From positions 1 through 54,407 of the forward strand of contig NZ_JAKIUR010000015.1 in assembly GCF_021647475.1 (NCBI RefSeq): a stretch of 54,407 nucleotides of DNA. The letters run 5' to 3'. Shown here one piece after another: positions 44,273-54,349 of this stretch (positions within the stretch are counted from its first letter, which is position 1; each line of letters begins with the position of its first letter). The notes beneath the pieces were generated by a model. That model was not told where the DNA came from. It made no database searches and worked only from the letters and a program-made list of their open reading frames with translations. A program made the translations under genes and the position numbers. The DNA is from Lutibacter sp. GTDB lineage: Bacteria; Bacteroidota; Bacteroidia; Flavobacteriales; Flavobacteriaceae.

Positions 44273-47200
44273 TTACATAAATCCATCAGGAGGTAAATCA
44301 TCCAATAAATCTTCATTTTTGGTCTCAGTATTATCTTTTAAATTAAAATTCTCTTTAAATATTGCAGCCTTATTATCTTTTCCTTCAATAATAATTGTTA
44401 AAGGGTTTTTAAATGTGATGTGACGTAAATATTCATCTTCATATACTGCTTTTTGGTTGTTTAAATAATCTAAGTCAAAAAAACCATCATTTAAAAATGG
44501 ATTAATCGTAAAATAACCCACTCTAAAAGAAGTTAAATTTTGAAAGAAATGTGTTCCTTGGCTTGGATCAATTCTAAAATCGTGCAAACCAGCTTCTACA
44601 ATTATTTTTGCAGCAGATATTTGAGGCCAAATAACAGGAATTCCCAACCAAGGATCACTAGAACCCCAGCGGCCTGGACCTACTAAAATATATTGTTTGT
44701 CTTTTTTTAAAAACTTTTTATTTATTTTTTCTACGGCACTTGCAATTTGCCTTGTGTTAGATGAATTAAAAGTTTCAGGTTTTACGTAAACAAAATCTTT
44801 AATATGATCGTAAGTTCCGTTACCTAATGCAGATTTTGAGTATATAATGGTATCTTTTTCATTGAAATTTTTAGGAAGTTCATTTTTATTTTCAATACTT
44901 TCTACAATTGGACGAATTTGCAAAAAACTAAAAATCCTAGGCTGACCTTTTGGGACATCTAAATTTATGGCAAACTCAATTTCAATAGGGTTTCGCATTT
45001 CTCGTTGTCCTATCCGTAATAGTTCCTGTAGAATTTCTGGTAAAGGAAAGGTCCCATATTTTAACACATTATCAAAAGTAATTACACGAATTCCATCGTG
45101 CATTATTCCAGGTTTAATAATATTATTTTGAAGGTCATACGTTGAAGCCACAAATTTTAAGGAATTATGATTTTTTGCAGCTCTTATGCTAATTTTCTTT
45201 TTATTAATGCCTTCATTTGTCGAAACTTTATAGCTATCTGGATTTAAATCAAGCCCATAAAAATACTTTTGAGTATCTCTTTGGGAAGAGCTAGGAGAAG
45301 AAAGTTGTAATACTTTTTTAGGATGATAAGGCGAAAAACGTAAGGTTTGTCCGCCACCAACAATAATTTCACCTAAACCTAAAGCTATATTAGCAATTCC
45401 CTCATTTGGTTTTTCGTTGCCAATTGGATAAAAATTGATGGAACGAGCCACTCCTGAAATATTTGGATAGTAAACATCACCATATTCTTTTCCAGTTAAT
45501 TCTTGCAAAATAACTGCCATTTTATCTTCTTCAATAGTATGAGAAGTTGCTTCTAAATAGGATTTACTATTTTGATAAAAGGAAGATGCAATAACAGATT
45601 TAACAGCGTTACATACCATTTTCAACATTTTTTTCTTATTAGAATGTGGAATCATGTAAGTGGCAAAAACACCAGCAAAAGGTTGATAATGAGAATCTTC
45701 CAGCACGCTTGATGATCTTACCGCAATAGGTCTTTTAATGACATTTAAAAATGCTTCAATATCATTTTTCACCCATTTAGGTAGCGGTTTTGAAATAAAT
45801 TCATTTAATATTTCTTCATCGGAGTTAGATTGTACTACAAAATTTATTAAATCATGTTTCTCTATAAATTCGTCAAAAATATCAGTACTTAAAACTACGG
45901 TTCTTGGAATTGATATGAATACATCTTTATATTTATCAAATAATTTATGACGTTTTAAAAAGGAATCAATAAAAGCCAAGCCTCGACCTTTACCTCCTAA
46001 GGCTCCTTCACCTATTCTTGCAAACCCTAGATATTCATCATATTTATTTTTATCAAAATTAGCAATAACACCTCTTGATTGGTAAATTCGATAAAGTTTT
46101 ATGGCTTTAATTAAAAAATCTCTGATTTCTTCAGGATGTTCAAAATCATTATATTCAACCTTACTAAATAAATTTGCTAAGGAAAATAATGCTCTAGATT
46201 TTAACCATTTAGAGTATTCACTTCTTTGTGCATGATATTTTATAGATTCAAGAGAAACAATAGATAATGCTTTTTGAAAACTATTTAAATCTTTAACTTT
46301 TGCAAGTATCTTTTTCTGCTCTGGATCCCAAAATTCAAAATCGCCAAATGAAAAATATTTAGTAATGTATTTTTTAATATCGGTACCTAAAGTATCAGAA
46401 TATTTATATAAAAATTTGCCTTTGAGTTCAAGTGCAGTTTTTTTATTTTCAATATTAGATGATTGAATTAAAAAGGGGAAATATCGGTCTAATTTGCGGA
46501 CATATTTTAGGAAGGCAAATCCAGCCTTAGGGTTTCTTTTTCCTCCTTTAAAGTAATTTACATCTGAAATTACTCCTAATAAATTGTGTTTATATTTTTT
46601 AAATAAACCTATTCCATTTTCATAGTCAGTAGCCAATAATATTTTAGGACGACCACGCATTAACATCATTCTTCTGTGTTCATTTAAGCCTTCAGACATA
46701 AGTGAACGAGTTTGTTTCATTAAAATTTTGTAAATAATTGGCAAATACCGAGAATAAAATTTTAAAGAATCTTCCACTAATAAAATGGCTTTTACTCCAA
46801 TTTTATTGATATCGTATTTAGCGTTCATTCTGTCTTCAGTTAGTTTTATAATTGCCAAAAAAATATCGACATTACCATTCCAATGGAAAACAAAATCTAT
46901 AATACCTGTATTTCCACTTTTTAATTTTTTTCTTAATTCTGAAGAGTATAAACTTAACGCTGCTATTGGTACTTCTGGAAATGCATCTTTTATTTGTTTG
47001 GAAGTCTCAAAAGCTTTATAATTGCCAATATCTAACCAAGTTATAACTAAATCAAATTTATTGGCTTCCATCATTTTTATAGCTCTTCTGGCTGAGTTGG
47101 CGTGGGTAAAACTAGGTGGATAGCGTAAATTTAAGTCGGTATATTCGTTAAAAATGCGTTCATCAATTCTACCATCTTCTTCCAACATATAATAGTCATA

Positions 47201-47317
47201 ATTGGAACAAACAATTAAGATGTTATTTATTCGATTTTGCATTAACCTATTAAAAGCAACATCTTCAAATTTATAGGTTTTTAAATCGGGTAATCGGTTA
47301 TTTATTTTATTATCCAT
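44273..47317 (-). CDS. PEP/pyruvate-binding domain protein with receiver-like N-terminus
   Basis: 1014 residues. The N-terminal about 350 residues hold two receiver-like regions (NILIVCSNYDYY..., then KAILLVEDSLKFYSRYLP) linked to FDLVITWLDIGN and VISDVNYFKGG. A PPDK/PEP-synthase N-terminal ATP-grasp domain follows, with LGGKGRGLAFIDSF near 450 and RPIAVRSSSVLEDSHYQPFAGVF near 540. No phosphohistidine swivel motif (GGxTSHxA) or PEP/pyruvate barrel is visible, so it cannot be a complete PEP synthase. It may be an ATP-dependent sensor or phosphotransfer protein. Lies between the two gdhA genes on the same strand. Confidence 0.75.
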   Translation of the reverse strand: MDNKINNRLPDLKTYKFEDVAFNRLMQNRINNILIVCSNYDYYMLEEDGRIDERIFNEYTDLNLRYPPSFTHANSARRAIKMMEANKFDLVITWLDIGNYKAFETSKQIKDAFPEVPIAALSLYSSELRKKLKSGNTGIIDFVFHWNGNVDIFLAIIKLTEDRMNAKYDINKIGVKAILLVEDSLKFYSRYLPIIYKILMKQTRSLMSEGLNEHRRMMLMRGRPKILLATDYENGIGLFKKYKHNLLGVISDVNYFKGGKRNPKAGFAFLKYVRKLDRYFPFLIQSSNIENKKTALELKGKFLYKYSDTLGTDIKKYITKYFSFGDFEFWDPEQKKILAKVKDLNSFQKALSIVSLESIKYHAQRSEYSKWLKSRALFSLANLFSKVEYNDFEHPEEIRDFLIKAIKLYRIYQSRGVIANFDKNKYDEYLGFARIGEGALGGKGRGLAFIDSFLKRHKLFDKYKDVFISIPRTVVLSTDIFDEFIEKHDLINFVVQSNSDEEILNEFISKPLPKWVKNDIEAFLNVIKRPIAVRSSSVLEDSHYQPFAGVFATYMIPHSNKKKMLKMVCNAVKSVIASSFYQNSKSYLEATSHTIEEDKMAVILQELTGKEYGDVYYPNISGVARSINFYPIGNEKPNEGIANIALGLGEIIVGGGQTLRFSPYHPKKVLQLSSPSSSQRDTQKYFYGLDLNPDSYKVSTNEGINKKKISIRAAKNHNSLKFVASTYDLQNNIIKPGIMHDGIRVITFDNVLKYGTFPLPEILQELLRIGQREMRNPIEIEFAINLDVPKGQPRIFSFLQIRPIVESIENKNELPKNFNEKDTIIYSKSALGNGTYDHIKDFVYVKPETFNSSNTRQIASAVEKINKKFLKKDKQYILVGPGRWGSSDPWLGIPVIWPQISAAKIIVEAGLHDFRIDPSQGTHFFQNLTSFRVGYFTINPFLNDGFFDLDYLNNQKAVYEDEYLRHITFKNPLTIIIEGKDNKAAIFKENFNLKDNTETKNEDLLDDLPPDGFM

Positions 47318-47379
47318 ACTAAAGGATTTCCTTATTTTAAATTTCCCCCTAATTTAATGTGTTTTTATGCTTTTAACCA

Positions 47380-47410
47380 AAAAAAAGGTTGCTAATTAGC
47401 AACCTTTTTA
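47380..47410 (-). terminator. terminator after the second glutamate dehydrogenase gene
   Basis: GGTTGCT (47388-47394), AATT, AGCAACC (47399-47405), a perfect palindrome with A-run and T-run on its two sides. It lies 23 bp beyond the stop of the gdhA copy at 47433 and isolates it from the PEP-synthase-like gene. Confidence 0.88.
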
Positions 47411-47432
47411 AAATTATAAAATTAGTTTGTTC

Positions 47433-48776
47433 TTAAACAATTCCTTGTGCAAGCATTGCATCAGCAACTTTAACAAAACCAGCAATATTTGCTCCTTTTA
47501 CATAATCAACATAGCCATCACTATTTTTACCATATTTAACGCAAGATTCATGTATGTTTTTCATAATTTCATGAAGTTTGTTATCTACTTCTTCAGTAGT
47601 CCAATTAAACCGCATTGAATTTTGACTCATTTCTAAACCGGAAACAGAAACGCCACCAGCATTTGATGCTTTACCGGGTGAAAATAATATTTTATTAGAT
47701 TGAAATATATGAATTCCTTCAGGTGTAGTTGGCATATTTGCTCCTTCAGCAACACAAATTACGCCATTTGCAACTAATTTTTTTGCTGCAGATCCGTCTA
47801 ATTCATTTTGGGTTGCACAAGGTAAGGCTATATCACATTTTACACTCCAAGGTTTTTCACCTTTAAAAAATTTAGCGGATGTATATTTTTTAACATATTC
47901 ATTTATTCTACCCCGTTTTACATTTTTTAAATCTAAAATAAAAGCTAATTTATCGGCATCAATACCATCTTTATCATAAATATAACCTGAAGAATCGGAT
48001 AAGGTAACTACTTTACCACCTAATTGGGTTGCTTTTTCACAGGCATATTGTGCTACATTTCCAGATCCAGAAATTACAACTGTTTTGCCTTTAAAACTTT
48101 CTCCTTTGGTTTCTAACATGTTTTTTGCAAAATATACATCGCCATAACCTGTGGCTTCTGGTCTAATTAGTGAGCCGCCAAAAGCCATTCCTTTACCTGT
48201 TAAAACCCCACTAAATTCATTTTTTAATCGTTTATATTGCCCATATAAATAGCCAATTTCACGTCCGCCAACACCAATATCTCCAGCAGGAACATCAGTA
48301 TCGGGGCCAATATGCCTAAATAATTCGGACATAAATGATTGTGAGAACTTCATAACTTCATTATCTGATTTTCCTTTAGGGTTAAAATCAGAACCACCTT
48401 TTGCACCTCCCATTGGTAAAGTAGTTAATGAGTTTTTAAAGGTTTGTTCAAACCCTAAAAATTTTAAAATACTTAAATTTACTGATGGATGAAAACGCAA
48501 GCCTCCTTTATAAGGTCCTATTGCAGAGTTAAATTCAATTCTAAAGCCTCGGTTTACTTGGGTTTCTCCTTTGTCATCTACCCATGGAATTCTAAAAATG
48601 ATGGTTCTTTCAGGCTCAACCATTCTTTCGAGTAATTTTTTGTCTTTATATTGAGGTTTTTTTTCAATAAAAGGAATAACAGTTTCTGCAACTTCTTGTA
48701 CAGCTTGTAAAAATTCTGGTTCATTTGGATTACTCTTTTTCACCAAGTTCATGAACGCATCTATTTTAGATTTCAT
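47433..48776 (-). CDS. gdhA: glutamate dehydrogenase (copy 2)
   Basis: 447 residues, colinear with copy 1. Catalytic K126 lies in PMGGAKGGSDFNPKG and the nucleotide loop is VVISGSGNVAQYACEKATQLG. Residues near the ends differ most. Same hexameric NADP-type family and reaction. TATATTTG (minus strand, 48819-48826) is a -7 element; an 18-bp perfect palindrome lies about 60 bp further upstream at 48885-48902. Divergent from pheS. Two copies in one locus suggest opposite or differently regulated directions of glutamate flux. Confidence 0.95.
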   Translation of the reverse strand: MKSKIDAFMNLVKKSNPNEPEFLQAVQEVAETVIPFIEKKPQYKDKKLLERMVEPERTIIFRIPWVDDKGETQVNRGFRIEFNSAIGPYKGGLRFHPSVNLSILKFLGFEQTFKNSLTTLPMGGAKGGSDFNPKGKSDNEVMKFSQSFMSELFRHIGPDTDVPAGDIGVGGREIGYLYGQYKRLKNEFSGVLTGKGMAFGGSLIRPEATGYGDVYFAKNMLETKGESFKGKTVVISGSGNVAQYACEKATQLGGKVVTLSDSSGYIYDKDGIDADKLAFILDLKNVKRGRINEYVKKYTSAKFFKGEKPWSVKCDIALPCATQNELDGSAAKKLVANGVICVAEGANMPTTPEGIHIFQSNKILFSPGKASNAGGVSVSGLEMSQNSMRFNWTTEEVDNKLHEIMKNIHESCVKYGKNSDGYVDYVKGANIAGFVKVADAMLAQGIV

Positions 48777-48884
48777 AATTTAGGTTTAGATTTTTTAAAG
48801 GTTTGTTAAATTATTACTCAAATATAATTAATAATGTAATAAAACTAAAGAAAACTGATTAAAAACAGTTGTTTTTTTTACTAT

Positions 48885-48902
48885 GACGAAAACGTTTTCG
48901 TC
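48885..48902. promoter_or_regulatory. 18-bp perfect palindrome, operator candidate
   Basis: GACGAAAACGTTTTCGTC is its own reverse complement. The AAAACGTTTT core with a central CG is like LacI-family operators. It lies in the divergent gdhA/pheS spacer, about 60 bp upstream of the gdhA -7 element and about 75 bp upstream of the pheS one. No regulator gene is next to it. It lacks the stem-loop-T-run form of a terminator. Confidence 0.5.
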
Positions 48903-48976
48903 TTTTCTTAAATATTTAATTTTTTTTATCCTTTTCAAACACCTTGTTCAATGAATAAAAACCCAATAAAATTGTT

Positions 48977-48984
48977 TAAATTTG
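48977..48984 (+). promoter_or_regulatory. pheS -7 promoter element
   Basis: TAAATTTG matches TAnnTTTG, 20 bp before the ATG at 49005. No TTG sits at the ideal 19-bp distance. The first ATG (48998) is followed by a stop after four codons, so 49005 is the start. Confidence 0.45.
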
Positions 48985-49004
48985 CAATCTAATTTTTATG
49001 GAAG

Positions 49005-50024
49005 ATGATAGATAAAGTTAAAGAATTTCTTGCAGAAGTTTCTGCATTTAATGCGACGACTTCAGAAGAAATAGAAACTTTTAGAATTAAGTTTTTAGGA
49101 AAAAAAGGAATTTTAAACGATTTGTTTGCTGAATTTAAAAATGTAGCTACTGCTGATAGAAAAGAATTTGGACAAGTTTTAAACTCTTTAAAAAATAACG
49201 CTCAAGAAAAAGTAAATCAACTTAAAGAATCTCTTGAAAATAATCAAGAATTAAAAGGAATTTATGGCGATTTAACAAAACCTGAAGAACCAATTGAATT
49301 AGGTGCTAGACATCCAATTTCTATTGTTAAAAATAAAATAATTGATGTTTTTTCTAGAGTTGGTTTTAATGTTTCGGAAGGTCCTGAAATTGAAGATGAT
49401 TGGCATAATTTTACCGCTTTAAATTTGCCAGAATATCACCCTGCTAGAGATATGCAGGATACTTTTTTTATTGAAAAAGATCCTGATATTTTATTAAGAA
49501 CGCATACTTCTTCTGTTCAGGTTCGTTATATGGAGAGTCATAAACCACCAATTAGAACTATTTCTCCAGGTAGAGTTTTTAGAAACGAAGATATATCGGC
49601 ACGTTCTCACTGTATTTTTCATCAAGTGGAAGGATTGTATATTGATACTGATGTTTCTTTTGCTGATTTAAAACAAACACTGTTATACTTCACTAAAGAA
49701 ATGTTTGGTAAATCTAAAATTAGATTGCGTCCTTCGTATTTTCCATTTACAGAACCAAGTGCTGAGGTTGATATTTATTGGGGATTAGAAACTGAAGTTG
49801 ATTATAAAATTACCAAAGGTACAGGTTGGTTAGAAATTATGGGATGCGGAATGGTAGATCCAAATGTGCTTAAAAACGCTAATATTGATTCTGAAAAATA
49901 TTCAGGATATGCTTTTGGAATGGGAATTGAACGAATTGCCATGCTGCTTTATCAAATTCCAGATATTAGAATGTTTTATGAAAACGATATTCGCTTTTTA
50001 GAACAATTTAAATCTGTTTTGTAA
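49005..50024 (+). CDS. pheS: phenylalanyl-tRNA synthetase alpha chain
   Basis: 339 residues, typical length. An N-terminal coiled-coil (about 1-90) for tRNA binding precedes the class II core: motif 1 region RHPISIVKNKIIDVFSRVGF, motif 2 GRVFRNEDISARSHCIFHQVEG, and motif 3 GYAFGMGIERIAMLLYQIPDIR. Pairs with PheT to charge tRNA-Phe; pheT is not adjacent. The ATG at 49005 follows a 4-codon mini-ORF starting at 48998, which probably has no role. Confidence 0.95.
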   Translation: MIDKVKEFLAEVSAFNATTSEEIETFRIKFLGKKGILNDLFAEFKNVATADRKEFGQVLNSLKNNAQEKVNQLKESLENNQELKGIYGDLTKPEEPIELGARHPISIVKNKIIDVFSRVGFNVSEGPEIEDDWHNFTALNLPEYHPARDMQDTFFIEKDPDILLRTHTSSVQVRYMESHKPPIRTISPGRVFRNEDISARSHCIFHQVEGLYIDTDVSFADLKQTLLYFTKEMFGKSKIRLRPSYFPFTEPSAEVDIYWGLETEVDYKITKGTGWLEIMGCGMVDPNVLKNANIDSEKYSGYAFGMGIERIAMLLYQIPDIRMFYENDIRFLEQFKSVL

Positions 50025-50126
50025 GAATAACCAATCCTTAAAAAGTTTTATTCTTAATGTAATTCATTTTCTTATTTGTGTAAGATTTTCTGAATTTTCA
50101 AATGCGGTAATAAATCAATATTGATA

Positions 50127-50666
50127 ATGGTAAAAATCACAATTGAAACGGAACGCCTTCATTTAAAACCACTTGAAAGCAAGGATGCCTCAGCATTATT
50201 TGATTATAGAAGTGATGCTATTACAAACAAATTTCAAGGTTGGATTCCTGAAAAATTAGAGGATGCTTATGAGTATATTAATAAAACTACTTCCGAATTT
50301 AATGTTGTAGATTCTTGGTTTCAGCTGGTCATTATTGATAAAAATTCTAATCAAATTATTGGAGATATTGGTGTACATTTTTTAGATGCTGATAAAAAAC
50401 AAGTTGAATTAGGAATTACTGTAGCTAAAATTCAGCAGAGAAAAGGATTTGCAACGGAAGCATTAAAAGGAATAATTACTTATTTGTTTGATACATTTAA
50501 TAAACATAGAATTACCGCATCTATTGATCCAGATAACAAAAATTCTATTAAACTTTTTGAACGGTTAGGTTTTAGGAAAGAAGCTCATTTTAAAGAAAGT
50601 TTATTAATTAATGGAGTATGGAAAGATGATGTAATTTTTGCCATACTGAAAAATGAATGGAACTGA
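50127..50666 (+). CDS. GNAT family N-acetyltransferase (RimJ/RimL-like)
   Basis: 179 residues from ATG 50127 (a TTG two codons upstream is also in frame). TERLHLKPLESKDASALFDYR opens the family; VELGITVAKIQQRKGFATEALKGI is the acetyl-CoA-binding motif; ITASIDPDNKNSIKLFERLGFRKE is the standard C-terminal block. Acetylates an amino group of an unknown substrate, perhaps a ribosomal or small-molecule amine. It precedes a small conserved gene by 3 bp. Confidence 0.88.
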   Translation: MVKITIETERLHLKPLESKDASALFDYRSDAITNKFQGWIPEKLEDAYEYINKTTSEFNVVDSWFQLVIIDKNSNQIIGDIGVHFLDADKKQVELGITVAKIQQRKGFATEALKGIITYLFDTFNKHRITASIDPDNKNSIKLFERLGFRKEAHFKESLLINGVWKDDVIFAILKNEWN

Positions 50667-50669
50667 AAA

Positions 50670-51071
50670 ATGAAAAAAGATATTCAAATACCTGAAGTTT
50701 CTAATGTTTATGTTGCTGTTGCAAAAGAATACAACGAAGTATTTAAATGTGAAGATTGGAATGCTTATATAATTAACACAAAAGAGGTTGACTTGGAAAT
50801 GATTTTGATTGTGTCTAAAGGTTATAATGAAGATAGAGGAATTAAAACTGCTGTATTAAGACATAAAATTGAAAAATTACCAGCCAATTCTTTCGCTAAA
50901 ATTGAATTAATTCAAAATGAAGTTTTAAAGCTAACTAATTTTTTTGATATTACTTTTTTTGAAGGGAATAACATGTTTGAAAAAAAATATGTTTTTGAAA
51001 AAGGAACTATTAAAGAAGGAAATTTACGACAAATTTCAGTGCTTAATAAACGAGGTATTTTGGCTAAATAA
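50670..51071 (+). CDS. conserved small protein, unknown function
   Basis: 133 residues, no signal or membrane segment. Contains NVYVAVAKEYNEVFKCEDWNAYIIN near the start and a late NMFEKKYVFEKGTIKEGNLRQISVLNKRG. It is the type of Flavobacterial protein sometimes labelled phenylalanyl-tRNA synthetase subunit alpha by transfer from its neighbour, but it has no synthetase motif. Three bases separate it from the acetyltransferase gene, so both are likely cotranscribed. Confidence 0.7.
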   Translation: MKKDIQIPEVSNVYVAVAKEYNEVFKCEDWNAYIINTKEVDLEMILIVSKGYNEDRGIKTAVLRHKIEKLPANSFAKIELIQNEVLKLTNFFDITFFEGNNMFEKKYVFEKGTIKEGNLRQISVLNKRGILAK

Positions 51072-51092
51072 TTAACATTAAAAATTTATTTT

Positions 51093-52169
51093 ATGAAATT
51101 TTCTATACTATTACTTTTCTTAAGTTCAACCTTAATGTCTCAAAATATAAAGTTATATGTGGGGACTTATACCAATGGTGAAAGCGAAGGAATTTATTAT
51201 CATGATTTTAATGTAGTTACAGGTTTTTTAACTAATAAACAATTGGCAGCAGAAGTTAAAAACCCGTCCTATTTAACTTTTTCATCAAACAAAAAATACT
51301 TATATGCGGTTAGTGAAGTAGCTGATTTTGATAAAAACAAAAGTGGTTATGTAAATGCTTATGAAGTTACTAAAAACGGTTTACTTAAATTCATCAATAA
51401 AGTAAGTACTAATGGTGCAAATCCTTGTTATATTGAAACAAACTCAGCTAATAACTTAGCTGCTATTGCAAACTATACAGGTGGAAATATATCAATTCAC
51501 AAAATCAAAAAAAATGGTAAAATCAAAAAAGCTTTTCAAGTAATTGATCATAATATTGCTTCTAAAAAAGCACATCCCCATTTTGCTAAATTTTTTAAAA
51601 ACAATTTGTTAATTGCTGATTTGGGTAGGAATTTTTTGGTAAATTATAAAATGGATACTCAAAATAAGGAGCATTTTTTATTAGATAAAACTTATGCCAT
51701 AAAAAACAACGCGGGTCCTCGGCATTTTGTGATTTCAAAAAACGAAACGTTTATTTATGTTATGAACGAGTTGAGTTCTTCTATAGCGGTTCTTAAAAAA
51801 GAAACTAATTCCTACGGTAGTATTCAAAACATAAGCACTAGAAACAAAAAATATACTGGAAAAAATTCTGGAGCTGAAATTTGTTTATCTAAAAATGGAC
51901 AATTTTTATATAGTTCAAACAGAGGAGAAAATAGTATTGCTGTTTTTAAAATAGATACAAATACTGGAATGCTTCAAAAAATACAATCTATTGCTACTTT
52001 CGGGAATTGGCCTCGTAATTTTACAATTGCTCCAAATGGAAATTTTTTATTGGTTGCCAATAAAATAAGTAATAATATTAGTGTTTTTAAAGTAAATAAA
52101 GAAACAGGGAAATTAACTTTTTTTAGTAGCGTAGAAAGCCCAAATTCCACTTGTTTGGTTTTTAAATAG
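51093..52169 (+). CDS. secreted lactonase family beta-propeller protein
   Basis: 358 residues with a signal peptide (about 1-16, MKFSILLLFLSSTLMS). IKLYVGTYTNGESEGIYYHDF, NPSYLTFSSNKKYLYAVSE, NNAGPRHFVISKNETFIYVMNE and SNRGENSIAVFKID are the repeating blades of the seven-bladed 6-phosphogluconolactonase (YbhE) family. Because it is exported, its substrate is unlikely to be 6-phosphogluconolactone; another sugar lactone is possible. It lies 21 bp after the small conserved gene, forming a three-gene run from 50127. Confidence 0.88.
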   Translation: MKFSILLLFLSSTLMSQNIKLYVGTYTNGESEGIYYHDFNVVTGFLTNKQLAAEVKNPSYLTFSSNKKYLYAVSEVADFDKNKSGYVNAYEVTKNGLLKFINKVSTNGANPCYIETNSANNLAAIANYTGGNISIHKIKKNGKIKKAFQVIDHNIASKKAHPHFAKFFKNNLLIADLGRNFLVNYKMDTQNKEHFLLDKTYAIKNNAGPRHFVISKNETFIYVMNELSSSIAVLKKETNSYGSIQNISTRNKKYTGKNSGAEICLSKNGQFLYSSNRGENSIAVFKIDTNTGMLQKIQSIATFGNWPRNFTIAPNGNFLLVANKISNNISVFKVNKETGKLTFFSSVESPNSTCLVFK

Positions 52170-52184
52170 AAATAAAAAAGCTCG

Positions 52185-54107
52185 TTAATTTAAGTATTTT
52201 TTTAATATTTCCTTTATTCTCTCTTTATGTAAAGGTTTTGAAATAAAATCTGTACATCCACTTTCTAACGCTTTTTTCTTTTCATTTGAAGTTGAATAAG
52301 CGGTTTGTGCAATTACAATGGCGTTTGGATGTATTTTTTTTATTTTTTTAGTTGCCTCAAAACCATTCATAACTGGCATTTTTAAATCCATTAAAATCAA
52401 GGTGATGGTTTCATTTTTATCTTGTTGCACTATTTCAACAGCTTCTTTTCCATTTTTAGCATGAACGATATTGCAATCTTCAAAATCATGAATTATAGTT
52501 TCAAGATATAATACATTTACTTCTTCATCTTCTACAATTAAGACTTTGCATTTATTTTTATTAATTTCTTTTTTAGTTTTTTTTGATGAGTCTTTAAACG
52601 GTAAGGTTAATACAAATTCTGATCCTTTCATAACTTCAGAGGTCACTTTTAAGATTCCTCCTAATAACTCTGCATTTTCTTTTGCAATAGAAAGCCCTAA
52701 TCCTAAACCAGAAGCATTACTGTTTAACGGGTGTTCATTAGCTTGTGTAAAACGATCAAAAATAACATTTAATTTAGATGGTAAAATTCCTATTCCTGTA
52801 TCTTTTACATAGATTTTAAGATTGTTTTTTTCTAAATAATAACCAAGTTCTATAAATCCTTTATTGGTGTATTTTAGTGCATTTTCAAGGAGGTTACTAA
52901 TAATTTTATGCAATTTGGCACTATCAGTTTCAATACTGCTATCTTCATCCGATAGCGGAGTTTTTAAATATAGTGGGGTTTTATTTTCTTTTGCTTTTGC
53001 ATCAAATATTGAAAACAATTCAACCATTAAATCATTTAAGCACACTTTTTCGTTTATTACTTTTACTTGTTTAGTTCCTAATCTTGAAATTTCTAAAATA
53101 TCATCAATAATTCTAAGTAATAATTTACCGCTATTTTGAATAATTTTGATAAAATGTTGTTGTTTTTCAAGTGATAAATTTGGATCTCCTAACAATTCTG
53201 AAAAACCTAAAATTCCATTCATTGGAGTTCTAATTTCGTGGCTCATATTGTGTAAAAATTCCGATTTTAATCTGTTGCTTTCTTCAGCTTGTTCTTTGGC
53301 TTTTACTAACTCTTCTTTTGCTTTAGTTTCTTCGGTAACATCTTTAAAAGTGCAATAGGTTTGTTTAAAGCTACCATCAGGATTATAGCCAATGCACCCT
53401 TCGAATGAAATAGTTAAATACTTTCCATTTTTATGCCGAATTTTAAATGGGATGTTATGTACGTATCCTTTTTTTTTAAATTCAGAAAAGTTTTTTCTAA
53501 AATAATCTACATAATCTGGGTGTAAAAAATCTCCAAACCAATTACCTAAAACTTCTTCGCGTTTATATCCTAAAGTATTTAACCAAGCAGGATTAAAATC
53601 AATAAAATTACCATTCTCGTTTAATGATTGATAAGATAAAGGAGCATTTTCGTATAAAGCTTTGTATTTTTCTTCACTTTCAATAAGTTTATCATTTACT
53701 TTTTTAAATTCCGTAATATCTCTAGCAATACCCAAAACTTCTTTTTTACCATTATTTTCTAATATGGAAACTCTAATCTCAACTGGAAAAGTGCTTCCAT
53801 CTTTACGTTTATGTTTCCCTTCAATAGTTATTGGTTTATTAGGCTTTAAACTATTCCATAATTTTTGTTCATCTTCAAGAGAAACATAAGTAGCATCCAA
53901 ATCTCCAACTGTTAAAGCCAATAATTCTTTTTTACAATATCCTAGATTTTCACAAGCTAACCGGTTACAATCAACAATATTTCCCGATTCAATATCGGCT
54001 AAAAAAATAGCATCACCGGCAAGATCAAATAGTTCATTAAAATGAAGATTTTTGTTAGATTTAAACTTAGGTGTATCTTTTTTTTGAATAGGAGTATTAG
54101 TTTCCAT
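52185..54107 (-). CDS. hybrid histidine kinase (PAS-PAS-HisKA-HATPase-REC)
   Basis: 640 residues, no membrane helices, so cytoplasmic. PAS 1 (about 25-130), PAS 2 (about 145-260), each followed by a PAC-like end (GIARDITEFKK; CTFKDVTEETK). HisKA has H290 in LHNMSHEIRTPMNG. The HATPase domain has the N box NLLENALKYT and G boxes VKDTGIGI and GLGLGLSIAKE. The C-terminal receiver (about 515-640) has the phospho-acceptor D574 in ILMDLKMPVMNG. No separate output gene is adjacent, so a phosphorelay to a distant regulator is likely. Convergent with the lactonase gene. Confidence 0.94.
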   Translation of the reverse strand: METNTPIQKKDTPKFKSNKNLHFNELFDLAGDAIFLADIESGNIVDCNRLACENLGYCKKELLALTVGDLDATYVSLEDEQKLWNSLKPNKPITIEGKHKRKDGSTFPVEIRVSILENNGKKEVLGIARDITEFKKVNDKLIESEEKYKALYENAPLSYQSLNENGNFIDFNPAWLNTLGYKREEVLGNWFGDFLHPDYVDYFRKNFSEFKKKGYVHNIPFKIRHKNGKYLTISFEGCIGYNPDGSFKQTYCTFKDVTEETKAKEELVKAKEQAEESNRLKSEFLHNMSHEIRTPMNGILGFSELLGDPNLSLEKQQHFIKIIQNSGKLLLRIIDDILEISRLGTKQVKVINEKVCLNDLMVELFSIFDAKAKENKTPLYLKTPLSDEDSSIETDSAKLHKIISNLLENALKYTNKGFIELGYYLEKNNLKIYVKDTGIGILPSKLNVIFDRFTQANEHPLNSNASGLGLGLSIAKENAELLGGILKVTSEVMKGSEFVLTLPFKDSSKKTKKEINKNKCKVLIVEDEEVNVLYLETIIHDFEDCNIVHAKNGKEAVEIVQQDKNETITLILMDLKMPVMNGFEATKKIKKIHPNAIVIAQTAYSTSNEKKKALESGCTDFISKPLHKERIKEILKKYLN

Positions 54108-54349
54108 TGTTAGAGTAATTCATTTAGCAATCAAAGAATTATCTTATAAAATTACATATTATTTTCTATTAAAAATATGAATTGTTCTTTTTTTTATAGC
54201 ACTAAAATTATGTAAAAGAAATTATAGCTTTAAAATAGTATTAACCTGAGTTCGACCTAAGGATTTACTTTAAATAACTAAAAATCAAAATTTCATTGCG
54301 AAAATTATAAATGTAGTGCCATAATTTGAAGTAATCTTTTCATAAAAAT

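Noticed and set aside
44273..47317. Complete phosphoenolpyruvate synthase
   Set aside because: The phosphohistidine swivel motif and the PEP/pyruvate barrel were not found; only the ATP-binding part is family-like.
48885..48902. Palindrome as a transcription terminator
   Set aside because: It has no loop and lies between divergent gene starts, where no transcript should end.
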